A stretch of 64,000 bases of DNA, taken from assembly GCF_016865485.1 (NCBI RefSeq), contig NZ_AP024452.1:5850501-5914500 (forward strand), written 5' to 3'. Positions 31,594 to 41,500 of this stretch are shown piece after piece. Numbering within the stretch: the stretch's first letter is position 1; every line of letters begins with the position of its first letter. Position numbers and translations under genes: made by a program. Source of the stretch: Luteitalea sp. TBR-22 (GTDB lineage: Bacteria > Acidobacteriota > Vicinamibacteria > Vicinamibacterales > Vicinamibacteraceae). The notes beneath the pieces were generated by a model. That model was given only the letters and a program-made list of their open reading frames with translations, was not told the DNA's origin and made no database searches.

Positions 31594-33345
31594 ATGCGCA
31601 CCAGCGCCCGGATCGTCGTCTCGCTGACGCTGCTGTCGACCGTGCCGGCAACCCGGGCGGGCGCCCAGGCCGATGCCCAGCCGACCAGCGGCTCGCACAA
31701 GCACTATGAGGCGCCAGCGACCACGGCGGCGCAGCCAGGTCCGAACGGCGAGATCGCGCCGCGCCTGCAGAAGCTCGGCACGCACACCTTCCCGGTGAGC
31801 ACCACGCGCCCGAGCGCACAGCGCTTCTTCGATCAGGGCCTGAGGCTGGCCTATGCGTTCAATCATGCGGAAGCCCGACGCGCGTTCCGTGAAGCCGCGC
31901 GCCTCGACCCGGGCCTCGCGATGGCCTACTGGGGCCAGGCGCTGGTGCTCGGCCCCAACATCAACGCGCTGATGGAGCCCAACGACGAGCCGCACGCCCT
32001 CGAACTCGTCAGGGAGGCCCAGGCACGCAAGGGTCGCGCGACGCCGCGTGAACGCGCGCTGATCGATGCCCTCGCGGCCCGCTACTCGGGGACGCCGGAT
32101 CACCGCGTTGCCAACGACCGGGCGTACGCCGACGCGATGCGGCAGGTGCAGCGGCGCTTCCCTGCCGACCCCGACATCGCCATGCTGTATGTCGAGTCGA
32201 TGATGGACCTGCGCCCGTGGGGCTACTGGATGCCCGATGGACGCCCGCACGAGGGCACCGCGGAGATCGTCGCGCTGACCGAGCGCGTGATGCGCGCGCA
32301 CCCGAAGCATCCGGGCGCGTTGCACATGTACATCCACCTGATCGAGCCGACCGCCACGCCCGAGCGCGCCGAGCGCGCCGCCGACGTCCTGCTGACCCTG
32401 ATGCCGGCCGCCGGCCACATGGTGCACATGGCCTCGCACATCTACCAGCGTGTGGGGCGCTACGCCGACGCGATGGAGAGCAACCGCCTCGCCATCGCCG
32501 CCGACGAGGACTACATCACGCAGTGTCGCGCCCAGGGGCTCTATCCCATGGGGTATTACCCCCACAACGTGCACTTCCTCTGGTTCGCGGCCGCGGCAGA
32601 TGGCCAGAGTCGGGTGGCCATCGAGGCCGCCCGCAAGGTGGCCGCACGCATCGACGACGCGCAGTTGGCCGGGATGCCGATGCTGGCCGGCTTCCGAGTG
32701 GTCCCCTACTGGGCGCACCTCCGGTTCGGCCGCTGGGCGGACATGCTCGCCGAGCCCGCGCCGCCCGCGACCAACGCGTTCCTGCGCGGCGCATGGCACT
32801 ACGGTCGCGGGCAGGCGCTCGTCGCGACCGGCCAGACCGACGCCGCGGAGCGCGAACTGCGCATGCTCGAGGCCCTGTTGCCGGACAAGGGCCTCGACCA
32901 GCCGCTGTTCTCGCCCAACACCGGGCGCACGATCCTGTCGATTGCGCCCGCGATGCTCGGTGGCGAGATTGCCGCCGCACGCGGCGACTACCCGACGGCC
33001 ATCGCACGCCTCGAACACGCCGTCAGGCTCGAGGACGCGCTCGTGTACACCGAGCCTGCCGAGTGGCACTCGCCGCCGCGACTCGCGCTCGGCGCCGTGC
33101 TGCTCGAGGCCGGTCGCGCCAGCGAGGCCGAGACCGTCTACTGGGAGGACCTGAAGCGGAACCGCGACAGCGGCTGGGCGCTGTTCGGGCTGCACCAGGC
33201 CCTGCGCGCGCAAGGCAAGGACGATCAGGCCGCGATCGTGAAGGCGCGCTTCGACAAGGCGTGGGCACGCGCCGACCTCTCGCTGACGTCGTCGCGCGCC
33301 GGGCGCCCGGCGCGTGCGGCCGCCGCGACCGGCGCCCAGCCGTGA
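31594..33345 (+). CDS. secreted TPR-repeat protein
   Basis: 583 aa. The ATG at 31594 has AAAGGAG upstream. Signal peptide residues 1-25 (ends TRAGAQ). Helical TPR units run from residue 65 to the end: QRFFDQGLRLAYAFNHAEARRAFREAARLDP, then HMASHIYQRVGRYADAMESNR and PAMLGGEIAAARGDYPTAIARLEHAV. A His-containing N-terminal SHKHYE is seen. The set with GLRLAYAFNHAEA and HMYIHLIEPTATPERAERAAD is found in widespread acidobacterial and proteobacterial proteins, usually annotated only as TPR. Probably a periplasmic interaction scaffold. Confidence 0.8.
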   Translation: MRTSARIVVSLTLLSTVPATRAGAQADAQPTSGSHKHYEAPATTAAQPGPNGEIAPRLQKLGTHTFPVSTTRPSAQRFFDQGLRLAYAFNHAEARRAFREAARLDPGLAMAYWGQALVLGPNINALMEPNDEPHALELVREAQARKGRATPRERALIDALAARYSGTPDHRVANDRAYADAMRQVQRRFPADPDIAMLYVESMMDLRPWGYWMPDGRPHEGTAEIVALTERVMRAHPKHPGALHMYIHLIEPTATPERAERAADVLLTLMPAAGHMVHMASHIYQRVGRYADAMESNRLAIAADEDYITQCRAQGLYPMGYYPHNVHFLWFAAAADGQSRVAIEAARKVAARIDDAQLAGMPMLAGFRVVPYWAHLRFGRWADMLAEPAPPATNAFLRGAWHYGRGQALVATGQTDAAERELRMLEALLPDKGLDQPLFSPNTGRTILSIAPAMLGGEIAAARGDYPTAIARLEHAVRLEDALVYTEPAEWHSPPRLALGAVLLEAGRASEAETVYWEDLKRNRDSGWALFGLHQALRAQGKDDQAAIVKARFDKAWARADLSLTSSRAGRPARAAAATGAQP

Positions 33346-33375
33346 CAGACGTCCGCGCCGTGCTCGCGTGAGCGT

Positions 33376-33403
33376 GTAGCCGTCGCGCTTGCGCGACGGT
33401 CAG
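33376..33403. repeat. REP-like palindrome, left of the threonine dehydratase
   Basis: GTAGCCGTCGCGC, TT, GCGCGACGG, TCAG. It is the reverse complement, apart from one loop base, of 34473-34500, so the two copies face each other around the dehydratase gene. A related GTCCGGCAAGCCGGAC-CCTACG palindrome is at 33425-33448. Confidence 0.7.
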
Positions 33404-33443
33404 TGATGAGTCTCTCGGATCGCGCGTCCGGCAAGCCGGACGC

Positions 33444-34418
33444 CTACGACCGTGGCGTCGCCGCGGCCGCGAACGTCCTCGCGTAGGTCATCCAGTCGTC
33501 CAGCGACACGTTGCCACCGCAGATGACCAGGACGACGTGGTCGTCCGGGCCGAAGCGGTGGCGCATCCGCCGTGCGGCGGCGAGGGTGCACGACGCGGCG
33601 AGCTCGGTGTTCAGCTTTGTTCGCTCGAGCAGGAACCGCGCCGCCTCGAAGGCCTCGCGGTCGCTCACGACCACGTGGCGTTCCGCGTGCCGCTGCATCA
33701 CCGTGAGCGCATCCTCGGCCACGTACGGGGCACTGAGCGTGCGCGCGAGCGACGTCGGCGTGAACGGCACCACGCGGCCGGCCGCGAGCGCGGCGCCCAT
33801 CGCGTGAGCGCCCTCGGTCTCGACGCCCCACACGCGAATCCCGGGCACCAGCGCCTCGAGCGCGACGGCGATGCCGGTGATCAGCCCGCCTCCGCCGATG
33901 CTGATCACCGCGTCGGTCACCTGCGGGACGGCTTCGTGGATCTCGAGGCCGATCGTGCCGACACCCGCCATCTGATGCGCGTCGTCGAAGGGGTGCAGCA
34001 ACCGGGCGCCTGCGGCACGCAACGCCTCCGCGCGCGCGAAGACCTCGGGGAACGTCGGCGAGAGTTCCACCGTGGCCCCGTACGCCCGTGTGGCCTCGAC
34101 CGATGCCCGTGGCGCCGTGTCGGGCATGCAGATCGTCGTCGGCGCGCCGAGGGTGCGACCGGCATCGGCAAGGGCCTGCGCGTAGTTGCCGCCGCTCACG
34201 CCCACCACGCCGCCGGCCCGCTCGTCCGGCGCCAGCGAGAGCAGCTGGTTGAAGGCGCCGCGAGGCTTGAACGATCCGGTCCGCTGGAAGAGCTCGCACT
34301 TCAGGTACACGTGCGTCCCGAGTTCGGTGCTGAGCGTGCGGCTGCGCTCGAGGGGAGTCCGTCGGACGTAGGGCGCGATGCGTGGGCGCGCGGCGAGGAT
34401 GTCGTCGAGGGTGATCAT
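33444..34418 (-). CDS. threonine/serine dehydratase (PLP-dependent)
   Basis: 324 aa; fold-type II PLP enzyme that deaminates L-threonine to 2-oxobutyrate and/or serine to pyruvate. The PLP Lys 51 is in RTGSFKPRGA, and the phosphate-binding loop is SIGGGGLITG. The substrate loop reads VGVSGGNYAQALAD instead of the usual SSGNHAQG of IlvA; this substitution (Gly for Ser, Tyr for His) could shift substrate preference. No ACT regulatory domain, so it resembles the catabolic/short form, or a related ammonia-lyase such as threo-3-hydroxyaspartate dehydratase. It is divergent from the ribulokinase operon. Confidence 0.85.
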   Translation of the reverse strand: MITLDDILAARPRIAPYVRRTPLERSRTLSTELGTHVYLKCELFQRTGSFKPRGAFNQLLSLAPDERAGGVVGVSGGNYAQALADAGRTLGAPTTICMPDTAPRASVEATRAYGATVELSPTFPEVFARAEALRAAGARLLHPFDDAHQMAGVGTIGLEIHEAVPQVTDAVISIGGGGLITGIAVALEALVPGIRVWGVETEGAHAMGAALAAGRVVPFTPTSLARTLSAPYVAEDALTVMQRHAERHVVVSDREAFEAARFLLERTKLNTELAASCTLAAARRMRHRFGPDDHVVLVICGGNVSLDDWMTYARTFAAAATPRS

Positions 34419-34472
34419 GGCGCGGCGAACACGAACAGCATACCGGCCTTCGGGTCCTTCACTGACGTGCCC

Positions 34473-34500
34473 CTGACCGTCGCGCAGGCGCGACGGCTAC
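34473..34500. repeat. REP-like palindrome, right of the threonine dehydratase
   Basis: CTGACCGTCGCGC, AG, GCGCGACGG, CTAC; the mirror-image partner of 33376-33403. It lies in the divergent spacer between the dehydratase and ribulokinase genes. Confidence 0.7.
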
Positions 34501-34576
34501 GTCCGGACACCTGCCGTCCGCGTGTGCTGCGGGCAACCGGCATCTCGGCATGCGCACAATCGATAAGATTGAGGCC

Positions 34577-35845
34577 ATGTCGCGTGAGGTGGTGCTCGGA
34601 ATCGACGTGGGGACGTCGGGCGTACGCGTCGCCGCCGTGGACCGCGCGCTGCAGGCGCGGGCGATGGCCGCCGTGCCGATGCCGCCCCCCGCGCAGGCCG
34701 ACGGGCGTTCCCGACAGGCTCCGGCGACGTGGTGGGCCGCGACGCGCGAGGCCCTGGCGCGCCTCGACCTGTCCGGCCTCGTCGTGCGCGCGATCGCCGT
34801 GGACGGCACGTCGGGCACCATCCTCCCCGTCGCCGCCGATGGCACGCCGCTGGACGATGCCTCGATGTACGACGAGCGGGCGCCGGGCGCCGCGGTCGAG
34901 GCCGTGGCCGCCGTGGCTCCCGACGACACGGCCGCGCGCAGCAGCGCGTCGCCTCTGGCGCGAGCCCTCGCGTGGGGCGACCGCCAGGCGCGGCTGCTGC
35001 ACCAGGCCGACTGGATCGCGGCGCAGTTCACCGGTCGGCTCGGTCTCACCGACGAGAACAACGCGCTCAAGACCGGGTACGACCCCGTGCGCCGGGCCTG
35101 GCCCGACTGGATCGCAGGCACGGGCCTGGACATGACGCGGTTGCCGGCGGTCGTCCCTGCCGGCACAGCCGTCGGCCACGTCCGCGCCGACCTGGCGACG
35201 CAACTGGATTTTCCTGACGACGTGGTCATTGTCACCGGCACGACGGACGGCTGCGCCGCGTTCCTCGCCAGCGGTGCGTCGGTCGCCGGCGACGGCGTCA
35301 CCTCGCTCGGCACCACGCTCACGCTGAAGCTCCTCTCCGACCGACCCGTGGTCGATGCGTCGCGGGGCGTGTACAGCCATCGCCTCGGCGATCGCTGGCT
35401 CGCCGGGGGAGCCTCCAACAGCGGCGGCGCCGTGCTGCTCGCACACTTCACCCGCGAGCGGCTCGTGGAGCTCTCTGCGCTGCTGGCGCCCGATCCGCCC
35501 ACCGGCCTCGACTACTACCCTCTCTGCCGCCCCGGCGAGCGCTTCCCCATCAACGACGCGTCGCTGCCGCCGCGCCTGTCGCCACGACCGTCCGACGACG
35601 CGACGTTCCTGAAGGCGATGCTCGAGGGCATGGCGGCGATCGAGGCGCGAGGCTACGAGGCGCTGGCCTCGCTCGGCTCGACGCCGCTCCGGACGATGCG
35701 TACGGTGGGCGGCGGCGCGGGCAATGCCGCGTGGACGGGCATCAGGACACGGCACCTCGGCGTGCCCATGGTGGCGGTCGACAGCGAGCACGCCGCCGTC
35801 GGCGTCGCCAGGCTCGCCTGGCAGGGCATCGGCCATGCGTGTTGA
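34577..35845 (+). CDS. FGGY-family sugar kinase, D-ribulokinase-like
   Basis: 422 aa from ATG 34577 (GAGG just upstream). The actin/hsp70-type ATPase motif VVLGIDVGTSGVRVAAVD includes Asp 10. GTTDGCAAFLASGA contains the probable catalytic Asp of FGGY kinases. The pattern DGVTSLGTTLTLKLLSDRPV with RWLAGGASNSGGAVLL is closer to the plant/cyanobacterial D-ribulokinase group than to xylulokinase. It would make D-ribulose 5-phosphate. Its end overlaps the next gene's start by 11 bp, the first link of a three-gene operon (kinase, HAD phosphatase, class II aldolase). Confidence 0.82.
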   Translation: MSREVVLGIDVGTSGVRVAAVDRALQARAMAAVPMPPPAQADGRSRQAPATWWAATREALARLDLSGLVVRAIAVDGTSGTILPVAADGTPLDDASMYDERAPGAAVEAVAAVAPDDTAARSSASPLARALAWGDRQARLLHQADWIAAQFTGRLGLTDENNALKTGYDPVRRAWPDWIAGTGLDMTRLPAVVPAGTAVGHVRADLATQLDFPDDVVIVTGTTDGCAAFLASGASVAGDGVTSLGTTLTLKLLSDRPVVDASRGVYSHRLGDRWLAGGASNSGGAVLLAHFTRERLVELSALLAPDPPTGLDYYPLCRPGERFPINDASLPPRLSPRPSDDATFLKAMLEGMAAIEARGYEALASLGSTPLRTMRTVGGGAGNAAWTGIRTRHLGVPMVAVDSEHAAVGVARLAWQGIGHAC

Positions 35846-36623
35846 TCGCCTGTCGTCCATCGCGGCGCAGTTCGATGGCGTGTTGCTCGACCAGTTCGGC
35901 GTGTTGCACGACGGCCGCGCCCTGTACCCGGGCGCGCTCGAGGTGCTGGAGGGCCTGAAGGCCGCCGACACGCCCGTCGCCATCCTCACCAACTCGGGCA
36001 AGCGCACCGCCGCGAACCGCGAACGGCTGCTCGCGATGGGTATCCCGCGCGACACGTTCACCGACGTCGTCACGTCGGGCGAGTTGGCGTATCACGCGCT
36101 GATGGTCGGCTTCGAGACGACCGGCCGCGCCCCGTACGCCTTCATCGTCGGCACGCCTGGGGAGGACTACGGCTTCGACCTCGTGCCCACGGTCGACGAT
36201 CCGCGCGAGGCCGACGTGCTGCTCTTCCTGGGTTCCGACGCGCCGCGCACCTCCCTCGACGCCTATCGCGCCCGTCTCGCCGGCGTCCGCGCGCCGGCGA
36301 TCTGCTGCAATCCCGACCGCTGGCGCATCACGCGTGAGGGCCTGCAGCCCGGCGCAGGCGCGATCGCGGAACTGTACGAACAGATGGGCGGTCAGGTGAC
36401 GTGGGTGGGCAAGCCCTATCCCGAGATCTACCTGAACGCCTGTTCGGAACTCGGCGGTGCCGCTCGCGTGCTGTGCATCGGCGACAGCGCGGAGCACGAC
36501 GTCGCCGGTGGGCGCGCCGCGGGCCTGGCCACGATGCTGGTGATGACGGGGGTCTCGGCGGGCCTCGACGGCGAGCGCGTGGAGCCACGCCCCGATTACT
36601 GGATGGAACGACTGCGATGGTGA
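35835..36623 (+). CDS. HAD class IIA phosphatase (TIGR01459-like)
   Basis: 262 aa from ATG 35835, inside the end of the kinase gene. Motif I is LLDQFGVLHDG with nucleophile Asp 19; the family's usual DxDG is replaced by DQFGV, as in NagD-like class IIA members. Motif II is ILTNSGKR. Motif III/IV is WVGKPYPEIY and IGDSAEHDVAGGRAAG. The cap is type C2. Such enzymes dephosphorylate sugar phosphates or other small phosphorylated molecules. Position between a ribulokinase and a class II aldolase suggests a phosphorylated pentulose or its product as substrate (inferred). Confidence 0.85.
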   Translation: MRVDRLSSIAAQFDGVLLDQFGVLHDGRALYPGALEVLEGLKAADTPVAILTNSGKRTAANRERLLAMGIPRDTFTDVVTSGELAYHALMVGFETTGRAPYAFIVGTPGEDYGFDLVPTVDDPREADVLLFLGSDAPRTSLDAYRARLAGVRAPAICCNPDRWRITREGLQPGAGAIAELYEQMGGQVTWVGKPYPEIYLNACSELGGAARVLCIGDSAEHDVAGGRAAGLATMLVMTGVSAGLDGERVEPRPDYWMERLRW

Positions 36624-37603
36624 ACCTGGATCAGTTGCGCACCCTTTCGGCGCGTGTCGGCGCCGACCCACTGCTGGTGCAGGCGGCCGGCGGCAACACC
36701 TCGCAGAAGGACGGCGACGTGCTGTGGATCAAGGCGTCGGGCACGTGGCTGCGCGACGCCGCCAGCCGCGACGTGTTCGTGCCGGTCGACCTCCCGGCCC
36801 TGCGAGACGCGCTGCGGCAGCGCGATCCGGCGGCCGACGCGTGCCAGCCGTTCGTGCGCGCCGACCTGAACACGTCCGGCCTGCGGCCCTCCATCGAGAC
36901 CAGCGTGCACGCCCTCATGCCGCAGCGCGTCGTCGTCCACGTGCACTGCGTGAACACGATTGCCTGGGCGATCCGCGCCGACGCGGAAGCCGCGCTCGCG
37001 ACGCGCCTCGACGGGTTCGACTGGGCCTTCGTGCCGTATGCGCGCCCGGGCCTGCCGCTTGCCGACGCGATCGCGCCGCGCCTGCGTCCGGGCGTCGACG
37101 TGCTGGTGCTCGGCAACCATGGACTGGTCGTGGCCGCCGACTCGGTGGGCGCCGCCGAGGCGCTGCTCGAACGGGTGGTCGGCACGCTGGAGCGTCCCGC
37201 GCGAGAGCTCACGCTGCCCGACGTCGACGCGCTCGAAGCGATGTGCGAAGGCACGCGCTACCGCCTGGCGGTCAGCGACGACACCCATGCGCTCGCGACC
37301 GACGAGCACGCGCTGGCGATGGGCGGCGCGCACGTCCTCTATCCCGACCATGTGGTGTTCCTGGGAGTGGGTGTCGCCACCGACCTGGCGAGCGACGCCA
37401 CCCTCGTCGCCGTGCCCGGCGGCGGCGTCCTGGTGCGCGACGATGCGAAGCCCGCCGCGGAAGCGATGGGCCGGTGCCTTGCCGACGTCCTGCGCCGCGT
37501 CGAGCCCGGCACTGCGCTCAACCAGCTCGACGCCGCCCAGATCGATCAGCTGATCAACTGGGACGCCGAGAAGTACCGGCAGGGGTTGACGTCTGACGTC
37601 TGA
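36617..37603 (+). CDS. class II aldolase/adducin-family protein
   Basis: 328 aa; the ATG overlaps the HAD stop (ATGGTGA). Fold of the L-fuculose-1-phosphate aldolase/ribulose-5-phosphate 4-epimerase superfamily. The phosphate loop is QAAGGNTSQKDGD, with WIKASGTWL after it. Candidate zinc ligands are in ETSVHALMP, VVVHVHCVN and GNHGLVV. The C-terminal third (about residues 230-328) lies beyond the usual small aldolase and may be a second lobe. The last codons and stop fall in a heptamer array. The reaction is unknown; context points to a sugar phosphate made by the upstream kinase. Confidence 0.8.
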   Translation: MVNLDQLRTLSARVGADPLLVQAAGGNTSQKDGDVLWIKASGTWLRDAASRDVFVPVDLPALRDALRQRDPAADACQPFVRADLNTSGLRPSIETSVHALMPQRVVVHVHCVNTIAWAIRADAEAALATRLDGFDWAFVPYARPGLPLADAIAPRLRPGVDVLVLGNHGLVVAADSVGAAEALLERVVGTLERPARELTLPDVDALEAMCEGTRYRLAVSDDTHALATDEHALAMGGAHVLYPDHVVFLGVGVATDLASDATLVAVPGGGVLVRDDAKPAAEAMGRCLADVLRRVEPGTALNQLDAAQIDQLINWDAEKYRQGLTSDV

Positions 37604-37636
37604 CGTCTGACGTCAAACGTCAGACGTCAAACGTTA
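37588..37636. repeat. heptamer array covering two convergent stop codons
   Basis: Seven consecutive 7-bp units: GACGTCT three times, then GACGTCA, AACGTCA, GACGTCA, AACGTTA. It includes the last codons and TGA (37601-37603) of the aldolase and the TAA (37634-37636, minus strand) of the ThuA gene. GACGTC is itself a palindrome. Confidence 0.85.
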
Positions 37637-38569
37637 CTCACCCTTCGGCACCTTCGACAGATCGAAGCTTTCGGGGGCGACGTAGGGGGTGACCGGCGTC
37701 GCGTCGGCGCCACCCTTCGGGATGTCGCGGCCGAGCGCCCAGAGGATGCCGTTCACCACCAGGCGGCGCATCGACTCCTGCTCGAAGTCCGCCGGGTGGC
37801 CCAGCGTGGTGAAGAAGACGCGACCGCCCTTGTGCTCGCGCGTCCACGCGACGGGCTGGTGCGTCGGGTACTTGTTGTCGGGCTTGATGGCCTGCTGAGA
37901 GTTCAGGCTGTCGCCCTCGAGCAGGATCGTCGCCGGGCCGTTCAGCGGCTCCACGTGATAGAGCCACGAGCGCGCCGGGAACGGGCCGACGCCGCGCAGG
38001 ATCGGGTGCTGCGCCTGTGCCGCGCTCACGGTGACGGCGGTCGTCGACTTGTTGCCGTGGTGCGTGATCCACTTCTGCCCGAACACGTCGCGCCCGAAGC
38101 CGTCGTTGAGCGCGGCGTGGGGGCTGCCCTCGGGATAGAGGAACGCGTGCGTGCTGGTGCGCAGGCCGACCACCGGCTTGCCCGCGTCCACGTACTTCAT
38201 GATCCGCGCGAGCTGGTCGTCGGGCAGCGCCCGGAAGCGCGTGAACATCACCATGAGGTCGGCGCTCTCGAGCGCCTCGAGGCCCTCGATGTTGGCCTTG
38301 GTCTGCGGGATCGGCCTGGCGTAGGCGACCGAGGTCCGCAGGCCGTGCTTCTTCTCGAGGATCGCCGCGATCATCGGCATGGTGATCTCGGACCGGTACT
38401 CGTCGTCTCCGGTCACGAACACGACGTGCGGCGCCCGCCCCTGCGCCCGCAGCGCCACGCCGGCGCCCGCGGTGAGCAGCCCTGCGGCCACGCCAGCCAC
38501 GCCGAGTGCCTGGAGCACCTGCCGGCGACCTGCCCGCCTCATCGTCGTCATCGACTGCCGCCTGATCAT
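37634..38569 (-). CDS. ThuA-like domain protein, exported
   Basis: 311 aa from ATG 38567-38569; two later in-frame ATGs exist (38551 and 38542). The N-terminus RRAGRRQVLQALGVAGVAAG is a Tat-like twin-Arg leader. The rest is a class I glutamine-amidotransferase-like (ThuA/DUF1080-associated) domain: HVVFVTGDDEYRSEITMPMI, GLRTSTHAFLYPEG, WITHHG, PILRGVGPF, TREHKGGRVFFTTLGHPADF. ThuA is linked to trehalose and related sugar utilisation. It starts 5 nt after the stop of the giant cupredoxin gene and is the last gene of that operon. Confidence 0.85.
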   Translation of the reverse strand: MIRRQSMTTMRRAGRRQVLQALGVAGVAAGLLTAGAGVALRAQGRAPHVVFVTGDDEYRSEITMPMIAAILEKKHGLRTSVAYARPIPQTKANIEGLEALESADLMVMFTRFRALPDDQLARIMKYVDAGKPVVGLRTSTHAFLYPEGSPHAALNDGFGRDVFGQKWITHHGNKSTTAVTVSAAQAQHPILRGVGPFPARSWLYHVEPLNGPATILLEGDSLNSQQAIKPDNKYPTHQPVAWTREHKGGRVFFTTLGHPADFEQESMRRLVVNGILWALGRDIPKGGADATPVTPYVAPESFDLSKVPKGE

Positions 38570-38574
38570 GGTCC

Positions 38575-41500
38575 TCACTGTGGTGACACCTGGGACGGCT
38601 CCCGCACCACCTGCACGATGCCGTTCATCGTGCGCCAGTGGCCCGGGAACGTGCACACGAAGGGGTAGTTGCCCGGCTGCGCCGGGGCGGTGAAGCGCGC
38701 CTGCAGCGTCTCGCCGGGCTGCAGGAGCCGGATGGCGAACAGCACTTCCGGCGTCTTCGGGATGAAGCTCTTGCCGAAGGCGTCCGGCGAGGACACCATC
38801 GCCTCGGCCGCCAGGCCCACCGTCTCGAGCGCCCCTTCCTTGGCGACCAGGAAGTTGTGCGGCATCTCGTCGCGGTTGACGAACTCGATGACGACTTCCT
38901 CGCCGGCGACGACGGTGATGCGCGACAGGTCGAACTTCATCTGCGCGGCCACGGCCTCGATCCGGATGATCCTGACCACGAGTTCGTCGAGCGCCCTGGT
39001 GAAGCGCTGCCGTTGGTCGGCCGGGAGCTTCAGGGCGAGTTCGTGACCGAAGCCCATCGCATCGAGGAACGCCTGCCCGGTGCGGTCGGCCGGCGGGATC
39101 GCGCGCACGTGGGCGAGCACGGTGTCGGCCAGGGGCGCCACCTCGCTGGCCGGCCACGCCGTCGCGGGGAGGCGGCGAATCGCGGCCATCGCGGCCTGCC
39201 GCTGCGTCGCGTCGCGCATGAAGGCCGACAGCACGCTCACGGCCTCCGCCTCCTGCCCCTTCAGTTGCGGCAGCACGGCGATGCCCGCCGCGTTGACCAT
39301 CGTGGTCAGGTCGCCGCCGAGCGTCACCGTCTCTGGCGCCCTCGAGATGCGCAGTCCGTCGCGCATGAACACGACCTTGCGACTTGCGTCCAGCACCGCC
39401 ACGTAGAGGCCCGATCGGGTGTCCTGGGCGGCGGGCCACAGCCTGACCTCGTCGAGCGGCAGGTCGGCGCCGAGGTCGACCTCCCACCACGGATCCTGCT
39501 CCGCGCTGGTGAACGCGTGCGTGCCGGTGAGCGGGTCCTTGCCGGCGCTCGCCGCCATGTCGACGCCGCCGTCGATGGCGCGGGGCGCGTGCCCGCCCGT
39601 CGCGCCGCCGGCAACCACGCTCGACTGGGTGGCCGTGCCCTTGCGCGCGACGTTCTCGCCGCGGCTCATGATCTCGACCTCGGTCACGCTGAGCACCTGC
39701 CCGCGCCCGGGACGGACCAGCCGCACGTAGCGACCGGTCACCGGCGCGGCGACCTGGCGCGGTGCGCCGGCGGTCGCCGCCGTGCGCAGCGCCGGCAACA
39801 GCAGGCCCTGCAGGCTGGTGAGGGCCGGGCCGGCCGGCAGCTTCGTGGCCCCACGCAACATGTCGATGCGCAGGCGCGGCGAGGCGGCAGCGAGTTCCCA
39901 AGAGGCTGCGGCACTGCCGTCGATCTGCATCAGGGCCAGGAACGCCCCTTCGCGCACGCTGTCGGTCCGGGCCTCGCGCGCCAGCCGCTCGACGGCCGAC
40001 CGCTCGGGCGCAAGCTGCGCCGGAGAGAGCGTGCCGAGCACCTGCATGAGGTCGGCCGCGGCCGACCCGCTGCCGGGCTTGCCATCGAGGCGATCGACGG
40101 CCGCGATGATCTCGTGCAACAGCGTCGTGCCGTGCTGGGCCGCGAGCGCGTCGAGGGCCTCCCGTCGCGCGGTCGCCGCGATGCCGGGGCGGGCCAGCAG
40201 GGCCTCGTACACCGGCGTGCTCCGCTTGACCTGCACGAGGTCGGCCGGCGCCAGGCGGTCGAGCACGAAGGCGAGGCCGGGGGCGTTCCCCTCCGCGAAC
40301 GTCCCGCCCGTGGTCAGCACCGGCTTCCACGCGGGCTCGAGGGTGGTGATCGTCGAGTCGAGGACGTAGTGCAGGTAGTAATCCATCGGGTGACGCAGCA
40401 CCCGCAGCGCGATGCTCGCCGACTCGGCGGTCGGCACGAAGCTGAGGGCGCGCACCGCCTCGAGGCGCACGCGCGGCTCGGGATCGTCGACGGCGGCCGC
40501 CAGCAGCGCCAGGCCGTCGGGCACGCGATCGAACCAGTGCTGCAGCACGCGGACCGCCGCGGCACGCGCCCGGAACTCCTTCGCGCCGAGCAGTTGCTCG
40601 AGCAGCGGCAGGTTGACGCGATCGTGGTGCTCGTGCACCCACAGCGCCTCGAGCAGGTGGTGCTCGTACTCGGCGTCGTTGCGATCGAGTCCGGCGATCC
40701 ACTGCTCCACGGCCGGGAACAGCTCCGCCGCATCGCGCTCGCGCAGTGCGAGTCGCGCCTGGTACCGGGTGCGGTCCTCGTAGGCCTTCAGCAGATCGAG
40801 TTGCTGGGTAATCGTCGCGCCCTCGATCTTCGGCGGCGTCAGGAGCGGGCGGCCCTTCGCCGTGATGCGCCACACCCGGCCGCGCGACTTGTCGCGCCGC
40901 GGGTCGCGAATGGAGTACTGCATGTGGCCGATCAGCGGGTTGAACCAGTCGATCACGTACAGCGCGCCGTCGGGCCCGAACTGCATGCCCACCGGGCGGA
41001 AGTTCGGGTCGGTGGACTGGAGCAGCGGCTCGACCTCGACGCCGACGAAGCCGGACCCCTCCTCGACGGTCCTGTACTGCTTGATCCCGAGGAACCCGAT
41101 GACGTTGTTGTAGAGGAAGTTGCCCTGCGCCGACTCCGGGAAGTGGCGGCTCCTGACGAACTCGCTGCCACTGGTCGGACGCACGCGCGTCAGCGTCCAC
41201 TCCTGCATCGGCTTCTGCTTCTGCGGGTAGTTGACGTGGCCCGAGAACGGGGTGCCCCAGTAGTTGTAGCCGTTGGAGGCGTCGGAGATGAAGTTCTGGC
41301 CCCACTTGTCGATGACGTGGCCCCACGGGTTGGCGAAGGGATACGACACGAACACGTCGAGCTTCTCGGTCCGCGGCTCGTAGCGCCACACCCCCGCGTA
41401 CGCCATGCGGCGAGGACCGTAGGGCGTCTCGACCTGCGAGTGCAGGAACGTGCCCTCCTGGAAGTACAGCGCGCCGTCGGGTCCCCACTGCCACGCGTGA

